From: Hyphomicrobiaceae bacterium
GTDB taxonomy: Bacteria > Pseudomonadota > Alphaproteobacteria > Rhizobiales > Hyphomicrobiaceae
Length of the DNA: 64,000 bases
Direction of reading: 5' to 3'
Assembly: GCA_002919265.1 (NCBI GenBank)
Contig: PKEY01000067.1
Location: 1-64,000, forward strand
The position numbers and the translations under genes were made by a program. This document shows, in pieces, positions 16,926-25,292 of the stretch (its first letter is position 1; every line of letters starts with the position of its first letter). The notes under the pieces were generated by a model. It was not told the DNA's origin, ran no database searches, and was given only the letters and a program-made list of their open reading frames with translations.

Positions 16926-17632
16926 TGCTGCTCAAAGTCGAGGGCCTGCACGCGCATTATGGCAAGAGCCATATTCTCCACGGTGTCGATCTGACGGTTG
17001 AGGAAGCCAGTATTGTGAGCCTGCTCGGCCGCAATGGCTCCGGCCGTTCCACGACTCTGAAGACGTTGATGGGTATTGTGCCGGCGACACAAGGCAGCGC
17101 GAAGCTGGCCGGACAAGAACTCACAGGTTTGCGGCCTTTCGAGGTCGCGCGGGCCGGATTAGGCTACGTGCCGGAAGAACGACTTGTATTTCCCAACCTG
17201 ACTGTTGAAGAAAACTTGCAGATGGGACTGCAGCCACCGCGTAACGGCGGTACGGCCTGGACCATCGAGGATATGTATCAATATTTCCCCCGCCTGAAGG
17301 AACGACGTCACAACAAGGCAGGCACCCTTTCCGGCGGCGAGCAGCAGATGTTGACGATCTGCCGGTCCTTGCTTGGCAATCCCCGCGTATTGCTGATCGA
17401 TGAGCCGACGGAGGGCCTAGCACCGAAGATCGTCGAGGTCGTCATGGAGGTTATCCTCGATATCAAGAAGCGCGGCGTTGCCGTTGTGCTCGTGGAGCAG
17501 AAACTCACTATTGCGCTTAAGGTCGCGCAAAAGATTTTTGTGATGGGACATGGAGAAATCGTCTTCGAAGGAACGCCGGACGAGCTCCGTAGTCGCCCGG
17601 ACGTCCGCCGAAATTGGCTAGAGGTGTCATGA
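16925..17632 (+). CDS. ABC importer ATPase, LivF type, Walker A lysine replaced by arginine
   Basis: A 235-residue LivF homologue with signature LSGGEQQMLTICRSL, Walker B VLLIDEPTEGLAP and a normal C-terminus. Walker A reads GRNGSGRST: the invariant lysine is arginine, encoded by CGT at 17045-17047. Everything else is intact and the operon is otherwise uninterrupted, so it does not look like a decayed gene. In most P-loop ATPases Lys to Arg strongly reduces hydrolysis; here an asymmetric LivG/LivF pair is possible. ATG 16925 sits 7 bases after AGGAGG; GTG 16922 is also possible. It overlaps the livG stop. Confidence 0.92.
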   Translation: MLLKVEGLHAHYGKSHILHGVDLTVEEASIVSLLGRNGSGRSTTLKTLMGIVPATQGSAKLAGQELTGLRPFEVARAGLGYVPEERLVFPNLTVEENLQMGLQPPRNGGTAWTIEDMYQYFPRLKERRHNKAGTLSGGEQQMLTICRSLLGNPRVLLIDEPTEGLAPKIVEVVMEVILDIKKRGVAVVLVEQKLTIALKVAQKIFVMGHGEIVFEGTPDELRSRPDVRRNWLEVS

Positions 17633-18420
17633 ATAGCGAAGCTGCACCTCACACCACAGAAGTCATCTATCCCGATCTCACACAAAAACGCGTGCTCATT
17701 ACCGGCGGCGCGGCCGGTATCGGCTATGCCATTGCCGAGGCTTTCGCGAAGCAAGGATGCCGGATCGCCCTATTCGATGTCGACGAAGCGGGATTAGAGC
17801 GCGCTCTGAACTCCCTGCGGGGCGCAGTCGGAAAGCATGGCTCCGTAACTGATCCCGACGCCGTCAACGCAGCCTTCGCGCTAATGGACGAAGCCTTCGG
17901 TGGCGTTGACATCGTGGTCAACAACGCCGGCATTTCGATGAATAAGCCAACGCTCGAGCTCAGTCTTCAAGAATGGCAAAAGGCGCTTGATATCAATCTC
18001 ACCGGCGTTTTCCTGTGCTGCCAGGCAGCGGCGCGGAGGATGGTACCACAACGCTCGGGCGTCATTCTCAATATTTCCTCCATTTACGGAGTCGTTGCCG
18101 CGCCAAATCGCCTTGCCTATTGTGCCACGAAGAGTGCCGTCGCGATGATGGCAAAAGAACTCGCGATTGAATGGGCGGAACACGGCATTCGTGTAAACGC
18201 GCTGGCACCAGGATATGCGAGAACGGCGTTGGTTGAGCAGCTGGTCGAAGCCCAACGAATTGACGATCGCGCCCTTGCGAAACGCACGCCGTTAGGCCGT
18301 CTTGCAACAGCTGAGGAAATCGCTGACTTAGCTGTTTTTCTCGCTTCCGATAAGGCTCGTTACATCACGGGTCAAGTGGTTGGCATCGACGGCGGCTGGA
18401 CGGCCTACGGCTATATTTGA
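17629..18420 (+). CDS. SDR-family oxidoreductase
   Basis: A 263-residue classical SDR with TGGAAGIG cofactor loop, NNAG, catalytic Ser in NISSIYG, YCATK active site and ITGQVVGIDGG near the C-terminus. The adenine-side Asp (LFDVDEAG) suggests NAD+ preference. ATG 17629 overlaps the livF stop. It is the first enzyme gene after importer set 2, ahead of the fused E1 gene, so it likely acts on the imported compound or an early intermediate. Confidence 0.92.
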   Translation: MNSEAAPHTTEVIYPDLTQKRVLITGGAAGIGYAIAEAFAKQGCRIALFDVDEAGLERALNSLRGAVGKHGSVTDPDAVNAAFALMDEAFGGVDIVVNNAGISMNKPTLELSLQEWQKALDINLTGVFLCCQAAARRMVPQRSGVILNISSIYGVVAAPNRLAYCATKSAVAMMAKELAIEWAEHGIRVNALAPGYARTALVEQLVEAQRIDDRALAKRTPLGRLATAEEIADLAVFLASDKARYITGQVVGIDGGWTAYGYI

Positions 18421-18431
18421 GAAGAACGGTT

Positions 18432-20618
18432 ATGCCGGAAACAAAACGACTTCAGTCGAACGCGCCCTGGGTCGAAATCCGCAGCACAAAGGCTGATTGG
18501 GATGCGGCGGATCCCAAATTGCTGGGTGCGATACTTACACAGCTTCACCTCATTCGCGCATTCGAAGAAAAGGTCCTTGAGCTGACGGCAGAAGGGCTTG
18601 TGCACGGGCCAGCGCATTCTAGCATAGGCCAGGAAGGCGGAGCCGTTGGTTCTATCATCGCATTGCGGCCCAGCGATCAGGTTAATGGGTCTCATCGCGG
18701 CCATCACCAGTTTCTCGCCAAAGCGATCTCCTTCGTCGCGCAAAACGGTCTGGACCCGACGCAAGATATTCCGGAGAACATACACGCACTTCTGCGGCGC
18801 ACGCTGGCCGAAATCATGGGGCTTGCAGAAGGTTTCTGTAAGGGCCGAGGCGGTTCCATGCATTTGCGGTGGGCTGAGGCTGGCGTCCTCGGCACGAACG
18901 CGATCGTTGGGGGTGGCGTGCCGATGGCGGCAGGTGCCGCCTGGGCCCACAAACGCGCAGGGACAGGTGACGTGACAGTCACTTATTTCGGTGACGGCGC
19001 GGTCAATATCGGGTCTGTGCTTGAAACGATGAACCTCGCCGCGGCCTGGCAATTGCCACTGTGCTTTTTCATCGAAAACAATCGCTATGCCGTAGCCACT
19101 ACTGTCGAGGAGTCGACCGCCGAGCCTCGGCTTTCGTCTCGTGGGCAAGCGTTCAACATTCCTGCCTGGCGTGTCGACGGCATGAATCCCCTCGCCGTCA
19201 AGTTGGCGATGGATCAGGCTCTCGCTCACATGCGCGCGGGCCACGGACCTACGATCATCGAAGCTGAAGTTTACCGCTACTTCCACCAAAGTGGGCCTCT
19301 GCCTGGCAGCGCCTTCGGCTATCGCGCGAAAGAGGAAGAAGCCGAATGGCGCGCTCGTGATCCGCTGGATCACGTTGCGCGCGAAATGATAGAGCGCAAT
19401 TTGCTCGACAAAAACCAAGTCGACGCGCTTCGACTGCGCGCGCAGAATGCAATGGCGCGGATTGCAGACGCGTTGACCGAACCTGCCGGCAATCGCCGCC
19501 GGGTGCGCGATGAACTATGGCCCTCTCCGGCTTTTCGCGATTACGGCATCCGCGGCGATCTTTCCGAGCTTTCGGGAAAACGCTTCGAGGAACTGGACAC
19601 GTTCCGTGGGCGCATAGAAGAACGCAAGTTCATCGACATCGTCGCCGATGTGATGCACCGGCGCATGGAAACGGACGAACGTATTGTCATTCTGGGTGAG
19701 GACATCCACCGGCTCAAAGGCGGAACGAATGGCGCCACACGCGGCCTTGCTGCCCGTTTTCCCGATCGGGTGCTCGGCACACCAATCAGCGAAAACGCAT
19801 TTACCGGTCTCGCCGGCGGTATCGCCATGGATGGGCGTTATCGGCCCGTAATCGAATATATGTATCCGGATTTTATGTGGGTCGCAGCTGACCAGGTCTT
19901 CAATCAAATTGGCAAAGCGCGGCACATGTTCGGTGGCGAAACACCGGTGCCATTGGTGCTGCGGACCAAAGTGGCGATGGGCACGGGGTACGGATCGCAG
20001 CACTCCATGGACCCGGCCGGCATTTTCGCGACAAGCCCGGGCTGGCGCATACTCGCGCCCTCAACTCCCTTTGACTACGTGGGCCTCATGAACAGCGCGC
20101 TCGCCTGCGAGGATCCCGTTCTCGTACTCGAGCATGTCGATCTTTATAACAGCAACGGTCCCGCACCGGCCGACGATTTCGACTATTACATTCCAATTGG
20201 CCGAGCTCGCGTGGTGCGTCCAGGTAATGAAATTACGATACTTACCTATCTTTCAATGACGCGCGTTGTACTCGATGTCGTCGAGGAAATGGGCCTTGAT
20301 GCGGAGGTCATCGATCTCAGATCTCTTGACCGCGCCAGCCTTGATTGGGAAACCATTTCAGCGAGTGTCAGGAAAACCAACAATGTTCTTATCGTAGAGC
20401 AAGGGGCTCTCGGAACATCATATGGCACCATGCTTGGCGACGAGGTTCAGCGCCGCCTGTTCGATTGGTTAGATCAGCCCGTGAAGCGCGTAACAGGTGG
20501 GGAAGCCGCCCCAAGTGTATCGAAAGTGCTCGAACGCGCAGCCATTGCGGGGCCGAAGGAGGTTCGCGACGCGTTGCGTGCTATGATGACTGAGGTAGGC
20601 AAGCCGCTCGCCGCATAA
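18432..20618 (+). CDS. fused alpha-beta E1 component of a 2-oxoacid (or acetoin) dehydrogenase
   Basis: A 728-residue thiamine diphosphate enzyme. Residues 1-about 340 are the E1 alpha half with the ThDP motif GDGAVNIG...IENNRYA; residues about 385-728 are the E1 beta half (RIVILGEDI, then ENAFTGLAGGIAMDGRYRPV and LEHVDLYN). Such halves are usually separate genes. No lipoyl E2 or E3 gene is visible nearby, so it must either borrow them or act as a stand-alone ThDP C-C cleaving or ligating enzyme. Start ATG 18432 lies 12 bases after the SDR stop, after GAGAAG. A VOC gene follows. Confidence 0.9.
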   Translation: MPETKRLQSNAPWVEIRSTKADWDAADPKLLGAILTQLHLIRAFEEKVLELTAEGLVHGPAHSSIGQEGGAVGSIIALRPSDQVNGSHRGHHQFLAKAISFVAQNGLDPTQDIPENIHALLRRTLAEIMGLAEGFCKGRGGSMHLRWAEAGVLGTNAIVGGGVPMAAGAAWAHKRAGTGDVTVTYFGDGAVNIGSVLETMNLAAAWQLPLCFFIENNRYAVATTVEESTAEPRLSSRGQAFNIPAWRVDGMNPLAVKLAMDQALAHMRAGHGPTIIEAEVYRYFHQSGPLPGSAFGYRAKEEEAEWRARDPLDHVAREMIERNLLDKNQVDALRLRAQNAMARIADALTEPAGNRRRVRDELWPSPAFRDYGIRGDLSELSGKRFEELDTFRGRIEERKFIDIVADVMHRRMETDERIVILGEDIHRLKGGTNGATRGLAARFPDRVLGTPISENAFTGLAGGIAMDGRYRPVIEYMYPDFMWVAADQVFNQIGKARHMFGGETPVPLVLRTKVAMGTGYGSQHSMDPAGIFATSPGWRILAPSTPFDYVGLMNSALACEDPVLVLEHVDLYNSNGPAPADDFDYYIPIGRARVVRPGNEITILTYLSMTRVVLDVVEEMGLDAEVIDLRSLDRASLDWETISASVRKTNNVLIVEQGALGTSYGTMLGDEVQRRLFDWLDQPVKRVTGGEAAPSVSKVLERAAIAGPKEVRDALRAMMTEVGKPLAA

Positions 20619-20640
20619 CCCGAATTGGGGAGGAATAGAA

Positions 20641-21111
20641 ATGAGAATGGTGGCGCCGATCGAAATCGGGATTTGCTGCACCGACCTCGAAAAACTAAGA
20701 AACTTCTACGTCGACGTTTTGGGCTGCACGGCTGTCAACGATATCGAAGTGCCGGCTGACAAATCGCGGCAGGCTGCCTTGGCTAATAACGGTTACAGAG
20801 TCGCACGCCTTCAAACCCCCTGGGGCGAGCGACTGAAACTCCTTCAGCCGGTATTGTCTCCTGAAACTGCGACGAGCACAGAATGGATTTTGAGCCGGCG
20901 CGGCCTCTCTTACATCACGTTCATTGTGGATGACCTAAAGGCGATCATCGCTCGACTGAAAACAGCCGGTGTTACATTCCTCACCGGGACCGATCGCGTC
21001 GAAGTGCGGCCCGGTACATTCCTTTCATTCATTCGCGATCCAGAAGGGAATGTCCTTGAGTTCGTCGAATACAGCGATATTCGAGAGTATCGGGCAGATT
21101 TAGGACGATGA
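20641..21111 (+). CDS. VOC (glyoxalase/dioxygenase-fold) family protein
   Basis: A 156-residue single VOC domain: beta strands EIGICCTDLEKLRNFYVDVLGC and FLSFIRDPEGNVLEFVEY. The usual N-terminal metal His is Glu (IEIGI), while the C-terminal Glu ligand (LEFVE) is kept. Candidates are an epimerase, glyoxalase or extradiol dioxygenase-like role; specificity is not readable. GGGGAGG precedes the ATG. It is the last gene of the importer 2 operon, converging on a minus-strand gene 17 bases away. Confidence 0.85.
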   Translation: MRMVAPIEIGICCTDLEKLRNFYVDVLGCTAVNDIEVPADKSRQAALANNGYRVARLQTPWGERLKLLQPVLSPETATSTEWILSRRGLSYITFIVDDLKAIIARLKTAGVTFLTGTDRVEVRPGTFLSFIRDPEGNVLEFVEYSDIREYRADLGR

Positions 21112-21128
21112 TTTAGGATGTACGCCGG

Positions 21129-21617
21129 CTAAGTTCCTTTTTGTTGATCTTTCACTCCGGGGGCTGCCTCGCGCCAAAACCGCCGACTGGTTGCGGAGAT
21201 GGGGGCATTCGCGTCCGCTATCCTTTGTTCAATGAACTGATAAAACTCCTTCGCCTCCGCTTCTCCAACCAGCAACGCGAGTGACCTTATGATCCGCGTA
21301 ATTCTCCGATGATTATGGTCGAACGGCACAAGCCAATGATCATTTTCGCGGTAAAACCTCTCCATCCGCTCCTTGGCTCGCAGCAGATTTGTCCGGCATT
21401 GCTGGCATCCGCGAATTTCCTTGATGTCTTCGGAAGATAATACAGGCGAGCCAGGCACGGCGGCACTTGGCGTATCAAGCGGAAAAAGCCATTGGATAAA
21501 GTCGTGCCGAGATTCAAGCTCGTTGTCGCTAAACGCGAGCACGTCTTCCAGAAAACGGCCGCGATGATCGGAACCCGATCCGGAAAGGAACTTTATGACA
21601 GGTGATCCGCTCGCCAT
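21129..21617 (-). CDS. opioid growth factor receptor (OGFr) N-terminal-like domain protein
   Basis: A 162-residue protein matching the conserved OGFr region: IKFLSGSGSDHRGRFLEDVL, then NELESRHDFIQWLFPL and PSAAVPGSPVLS. The family is named from the animal receptor but small bacterial members of unknown function exist. No signal peptide or membrane segment is visible; the rest is helical with Arg-rich stretches (HNHRRITRIIRSLALL). GAGGAG lies 6-7 bases before ATG 21617. It is monocistronic and lies between the catabolic region and the peptide operon. Confidence 0.8.
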   Translation of the reverse strand: MASGSPVIKFLSGSGSDHRGRFLEDVLAFSDNELESRHDFIQWLFPLDTPSAAVPGSPVLSSEDIKEIRGCQQCRTNLLRAKERMERFYRENDHWLVPFDHNHRRITRIIRSLALLVGEAEAKEFYQFIEQRIADANAPISATSRRFWREAAPGVKDQQKGT

Positions 21618-21936
21618 GCCAATCTCCTCATGCAGTATTTCAGCGCACGAGTTTGATACGCAAGCGCACTCCTAACCCTAGGGTAGCCAAAGAAAACTAT
21701 AGCTTCAGCGATGGCCTTAGGTTGTGGTGGCGCAAGCAAAAATGCGTTGACACTCAATGCGCAAGCCCACTAACCTGCTCACCCAACAGGCACAGAATTG
21801 GAATGAACAAAACTTCGGCAGTCAAGCCAATAACTTGGCAAGGGGGAGTTTTGAGCGAGACAAAGCCAAAGTTTTGACAGTAAATGTTCGTTGAACTTCT
21901 GTCGCTATTGGATTCTATTTGCCATCAGGGGGAGGC
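21618..21936. promoter_or_regulatory. 319-base divergent intergenic region
   Basis: The region separates the OGFr-like gene (minus) from the M81/Dpp operon (plus). It is AT-richer than its surroundings. Possible plus-strand -35 boxes are TTGACA at 21747-21752 and TTGACA at 21874-21879; TTGAAC (21891-21896) with TCTATT (21914-21919) at 17 bases is another candidate, close to ATG 21937. No convincing coding frame or RNA gene is seen. Confidence 0.4.
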
Positions 21937-23466
21937 ATGATGGGCAAGCGCGTCGCGCTGGCTGGGTTTCAACACGAGACGAACACCTTCGGTCCTTCCA
22001 AGGCGACTTTCGCTCATTTCGAGCATGGTGGTGGTTACTTACCCATCAGTCGCGGTGAGGAGATTTTTGAGCGTGCAGTAGGGATCAACCTGGGCGTTTC
22101 CGGTGTCCTTGCGCAGGGCGCGGAATTCGGCTGGACCATGGTTCCCATAATGTGGTGCGGAGCCATTCCCTCGGCCCATGTCGAAAAGGATGCGTACGAG
22201 CGCATTGCCAGCGAGATAATTGATCGCATCAGGGCGGCCGGGCCACTTGATGGGATCTATCTCGACCTCCATGGCGCCATGGTGTGCGATCATCTGGATG
22301 ACGGCGAAGGAGAGTTGATTTCGCGCGTGCGCTCCGTCGTTGGTCCGAGCGTACCTATTGCCGTCAGTCTCGATCTCCACGGCAACGTGACCTCTCGCAT
22401 GGTCGAGCAGGCCGACGTTCTTGTCGCCTTCCGCACATATCCTCACGTGGACATGGCTGAAACCGGGAGGCGCACAGCCGTCCAGCTGGAAAAGCTGATG
22501 GCAAGAGGGCGCCCATTTGCGAAGGCTTTCCGTCGTCTGCCGTTCCTAATTCCTATTCCGTGGCAGTGCACGTCGCTTGAGCCGGCGCGCAGCATTTATC
22601 AGCGCGTTGCTGAATTAGAGACCGGCGAGGTTTCCAGTACGTCATTCCTCATGGGCTTTCCGGCCGCGGATTTCGAGGAATGCGCGCCGACAGTGCTCGC
22701 CTATGGCGAGACGCAGGAGGCCGCAGACAAAGCGGCCAATGAAATGATGGAGCTCGTGCTCGCCAACGAAATGGCTTTCAAGGGGCGGGCCTACGATCCA
22801 GACGAAGGCGTACAACTTGCTATGAAATTGGCCGAAAAGGCTACCCGCCCGGTTGTTATCGCCGATACTCAGGATAATCCAGGCGCCGGTGGGGATTCCG
22901 ACACGACGGGAATGCTTCGTGCCCTGCTCCGAAATGGCGCGAAGCGCGCCGCAATTGGCCTCATGGTAGATCCGGAAGCCGCACGCGCAGCCCATGAAGC
23001 CGGTGAGGGGGCCGAGATTACGATTGCACTGGGCGGCAAGTCGCGCATTCCAGGAGACAGCCCGCTCGAGGCGACTTTTCGCGTCGAAAAACTTTCGGAT
23101 GGGCGGCTGCATGCCACCGGACCCTTCTACGGCGGCAAACGGCTCAATCTCGGCCCGTCGGCGTGTCTTGCCATCGACGAGGTACGCGTTGTCGTGACGA
23201 CGCACAAAGCGCAGATGGCGGATCAGAACATGTATCGTTTTGTCGGAATTGAGCCGCGTGAACAGGCCATTCTGGTCAACAAGAGCTCAGTGCATTTCCG
23301 CGCCGACTTTGAGCCCATTGCCGAGACGATCCTGGTGTGCACGGCGCCCGGCCCGATGTTGCTCGATCCGGCTGCATTGCCCTGGAAAAAGCTGGCCGAC
23401 GGCATGCGTCTTTCACCAGGCGGACCGGTTTTCCGTCGCGCAGCACAGTCATCAGTGAACCAATGA
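21937..23466 (+). CDS. M81 family metallopeptidase (MlrC/microcystinase C-like)
   Basis: A 509-residue protein with both M81 regions: N-terminal DUF1485-type domain (RVALAGFQHETNTFGP, YLDLHGAMVCDHLDDGEGEL, SLDLHGNVTSRM) and the C-terminal MlrC domain (VIADTQDNPGAGGDSDTTG). The Asp/His positions of the zinc site are present. MlrC cleaves linearised microcystin; most homologues have unknown peptide or amide substrates. GGGGGAGG precedes ATG 21937 with a normal gap; the tandem ATG at 21940 is equally possible. It heads a seven-gene operon with a Dpp-type importer and two M20 hydrolases. Confidence 0.9.
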   Translation: MMGKRVALAGFQHETNTFGPSKATFAHFEHGGGYLPISRGEEIFERAVGINLGVSGVLAQGAEFGWTMVPIMWCGAIPSAHVEKDAYERIASEIIDRIRAAGPLDGIYLDLHGAMVCDHLDDGEGELISRVRSVVGPSVPIAVSLDLHGNVTSRMVEQADVLVAFRTYPHVDMAETGRRTAVQLEKLMARGRPFAKAFRRLPFLIPIPWQCTSLEPARSIYQRVAELETGEVSSTSFLMGFPAADFEECAPTVLAYGETQEAADKAANEMMELVLANEMAFKGRAYDPDEGVQLAMKLAEKATRPVVIADTQDNPGAGGDSDTTGMLRALLRNGAKRAAIGLMVDPEAARAAHEAGEGAEITIALGGKSRIPGDSPLEATFRVEKLSDGRLHATGPFYGGKRLNLGPSACLAIDEVRVVVTTHKAQMADQNMYRFVGIEPREQAILVNKSSVHFRADFEPIAETILVCTAPGPMLLDPAALPWKKLADGMRLSPGGPVFRRAAQSSVNQ

Positions 23467-23482
23467 TAATGCGATTGCCTCA

Positions 23483-23506
23483 CTCGGCGTCCTGAACGAC
23501 GCCGAG
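23483..23506 (+). other. stem-loop between M81 gene and dppA
   Basis: CTCGGCGTC (23483-23491) and GACGCCGAG (23498-23506) form a perfect 9-base stem with a 6-base loop. No U-run follows. It may be a partial terminator or processing site isolating dppA from the M81 gene. Confidence 0.45.
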
Positions 23507-23557
23507 GGCGCAACTGATCATGAGCTTGGAAGAATCGCCAACCACAGGGGAAACGCG

Positions 23558-25186
23558 ATGTGGAAGCTCCATTGCAAGACTGAAACGGCCTCCGGCCGCC
23601 CCCGAGTGCACTCGCGCATGGTGGCCGGATTGCTTGCAGCAACGATGCTCGCCGGTACCAGTGCCCTTGAACCGGCAGCTGCGGAGAAAACGATTACTGG
23701 CGTGATGCACTCCGGGTTGCGCGTGCTCGACCCGATCATCACGACGGCACACATCACCCGCGACCACGCGTACATGATTTATGACGTGTTGGTGGCGGTG
23801 GATGAGAACTTCCAACCCCAGCCGCAAATGGCCGACTGGACCATTTCGGATGACAAGCTCACCTACACCTTCAAATTGCGGGACGGGTTGAAATTCCACG
23901 ATGGTAATCCCGTAACGGCGAGAGACGCCGTTGCGTCCCTCAAACGTTGGGGCAAGCGGGATTCCGGTGGCCAGCTCATTTTCGACGTGACGGAAAGCCT
24001 TGAGGCAACCGACGACAAGACACTCGTCTGGAAACTGAAAAAGCCCTTCCCCGCACTTCTCGAAATCGTCGGCAAGCAGTCGGCCGTGCCGCCGTTCATC
24101 ATGCCGGAGCGCGTGGCGAACACGCCGCCTGACCAGGCGATTACTGACTACACCGGATCGGGACCGTTCGTCTTCGTCGAGTCCGAATACCAGCCCGGCG
24201 TGAGCGTCACGTACAAAAAGTTCGCTGACTACGTGCCCCGCAATGAGCCACCGAGCTGGATGGCCGGCGGCAAGGTCGTCAAGGTCGACACCGTCAAGTG
24301 GGTAACAATGCCCGACGCCCAGACGACCATCAACGCGCTGCTGTCGGGCGAAATCGACTACATCGAGCAGGTGCAGATCGACTTGCTGCCGCTGCTTGAG
24401 GGCAATGACGACGTCGTCGTCGAAACACGCGACGACCTCGGCTACCAGACGATGGGGCGCATGAACTTCAAGCATCCGCCCTTTGACAACGTGAAAATCC
24501 GGCAGGCCGCACTGAAGGCGCTGAGCCAGGCAGATGTGCTCGGAACCATGATTGGTAATCCGAAGTACTACAAAATCTGCGGCGCTATTTTCGGATGCGG
24601 AACGCCACTTGGCGATGAAAGCGGTGCCGAAACGCTGATCAAGGGCGGAGACAAGGAAGCTGCGAAGCAACTCCTCAAGGAAGCCGGATACGACGGCACG
24701 CCGGTCGTTCTGATGCAGCCAACGGACGTTATTTCGTTGCAGAAGCAGCCGGTCGTCGCGGCCCAGGCTCTGCGTGAGGCCGGGTTTAACGTCGATATGC
24801 AGGCGATGGACTGGCAGACGCTGGTCACCCGCCGCGCAAGCCAGGCAAAGCCCTCGGAGGGCGGATGGAACCTGTTCTTCACCAACTGGATGGTGCCCGA
24901 AATCAACTCGCCGCTCATTAGCCCGATGCTGAATGGCCGCGGTGATCAGGCTTGGTTCGGTTGGCCGAAGGATGACCAGCTCGAAGCGCTCCGCGCGGAG
25001 TTCATCGAAGCAGATACGCCCGAAAAGCAGCGTGAGGTCGCCGTCCGCATTCAGAAGCACGTTCTGGAGAATGTGATCTATATCCCGCTAGGTCAGTACG
25101 CGGCACCGCAAGCCCGAAGCAAGAAGCTGACCGGCATGATTCCTTCTCCGGTTCCTGTTTTCTGGAACATCGAGAAGGCCGACTAA
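23558..25186 (+). CDS. peptide ABC importer substrate-binding protein (SBP family 5, DppA-like)
   Basis: A 542-residue periplasmic binding protein with an N-terminal signal (hydrophobic part MVAGLLAATMLAGTSA, cleavage near AAA-EKT) and the family 5 core: LDPIITTAHITRDHAYMIYD, a long central region with YTFKLRDGLKFHDGNPVTARD, and LYNPKY-like NPKYYKICG. A Cys pair (CGAIFGCG) is present. AGGGG precedes the ATG. Ligands of this family are di/oligopeptides, opines, nickel or glutathione; neighbours with peptidase activity favour peptides or acyl-amino acids. Confidence 0.93.
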   Translation: MWKLHCKTETASGRPRVHSRMVAGLLAATMLAGTSALEPAAAEKTITGVMHSGLRVLDPIITTAHITRDHAYMIYDVLVAVDENFQPQPQMADWTISDDKLTYTFKLRDGLKFHDGNPVTARDAVASLKRWGKRDSGGQLIFDVTESLEATDDKTLVWKLKKPFPALLEIVGKQSAVPPFIMPERVANTPPDQAITDYTGSGPFVFVESEYQPGVSVTYKKFADYVPRNEPPSWMAGGKVVKVDTVKWVTMPDAQTTINALLSGEIDYIEQVQIDLLPLLEGNDDVVVETRDDLGYQTMGRMNFKHPPFDNVKIRQAALKALSQADVLGTMIGNPKYYKICGAIFGCGTPLGDESGAETLIKGGDKEAAKQLLKEAGYDGTPVVLMQPTDVISLQKQPVVAAQALREAGFNVDMQAMDWQTLVTRRASQAKPSEGGWNLFFTNWMVPEINSPLISPMLNGRGDQAWFGWPKDDQLEALRAEFIEADTPEKQREVAVRIQKHVLENVIYIPLGQYAAPQARSKKLTGMIPSPVPVFWNIEKAD

Positions 25187-25203
25187 CCCCTTGCAAAAAG
25201 AAG

Positions 25204-25226
25204 GCGCCGCGTCAAAGACGCGGCGC
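25204..25226 (+). other. stem-loop between dppA-like and dppB-like genes
   Basis: GCGCCGCGTC (25204-25213) and GACGCGGCGC (25217-25226) form a perfect 10-base GC-rich stem with an AAA loop, 18 bases after the SBP stop. No U-run follows. Likely role: 3' stabilisation of the SBP mRNA and lower permease expression. Confidence 0.65.
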
Positions 25227-25292
25227 TCCGCGCGGCGGAGGATACGCCGCCCATCGCCCGTTATGAATCGCTGCGCCTAGAGGTCGGGGCCG

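Noticed and set aside
16925..17632. Second LivF as a pseudogene because of its Walker A change
   Set aside because: The frame is intact, the signature and Walker B motifs are complete, and both gene borders overlap neighbours as in a working operon.
18411..19418. A 335-codon open frame opposite the fused E1 gene
   Set aside because: The sense frame has full ThDP motifs; the antisense protein is Arg/His/Cys-rich and featureless, typical of a shadow frame.
23480..25060. A 526-codon open frame on the minus strand opposite the dppA-like gene
   Set aside because: It mirrors the reading frame of a clear SBP gene in GC-rich DNA, with no domain pattern or ribosome site.
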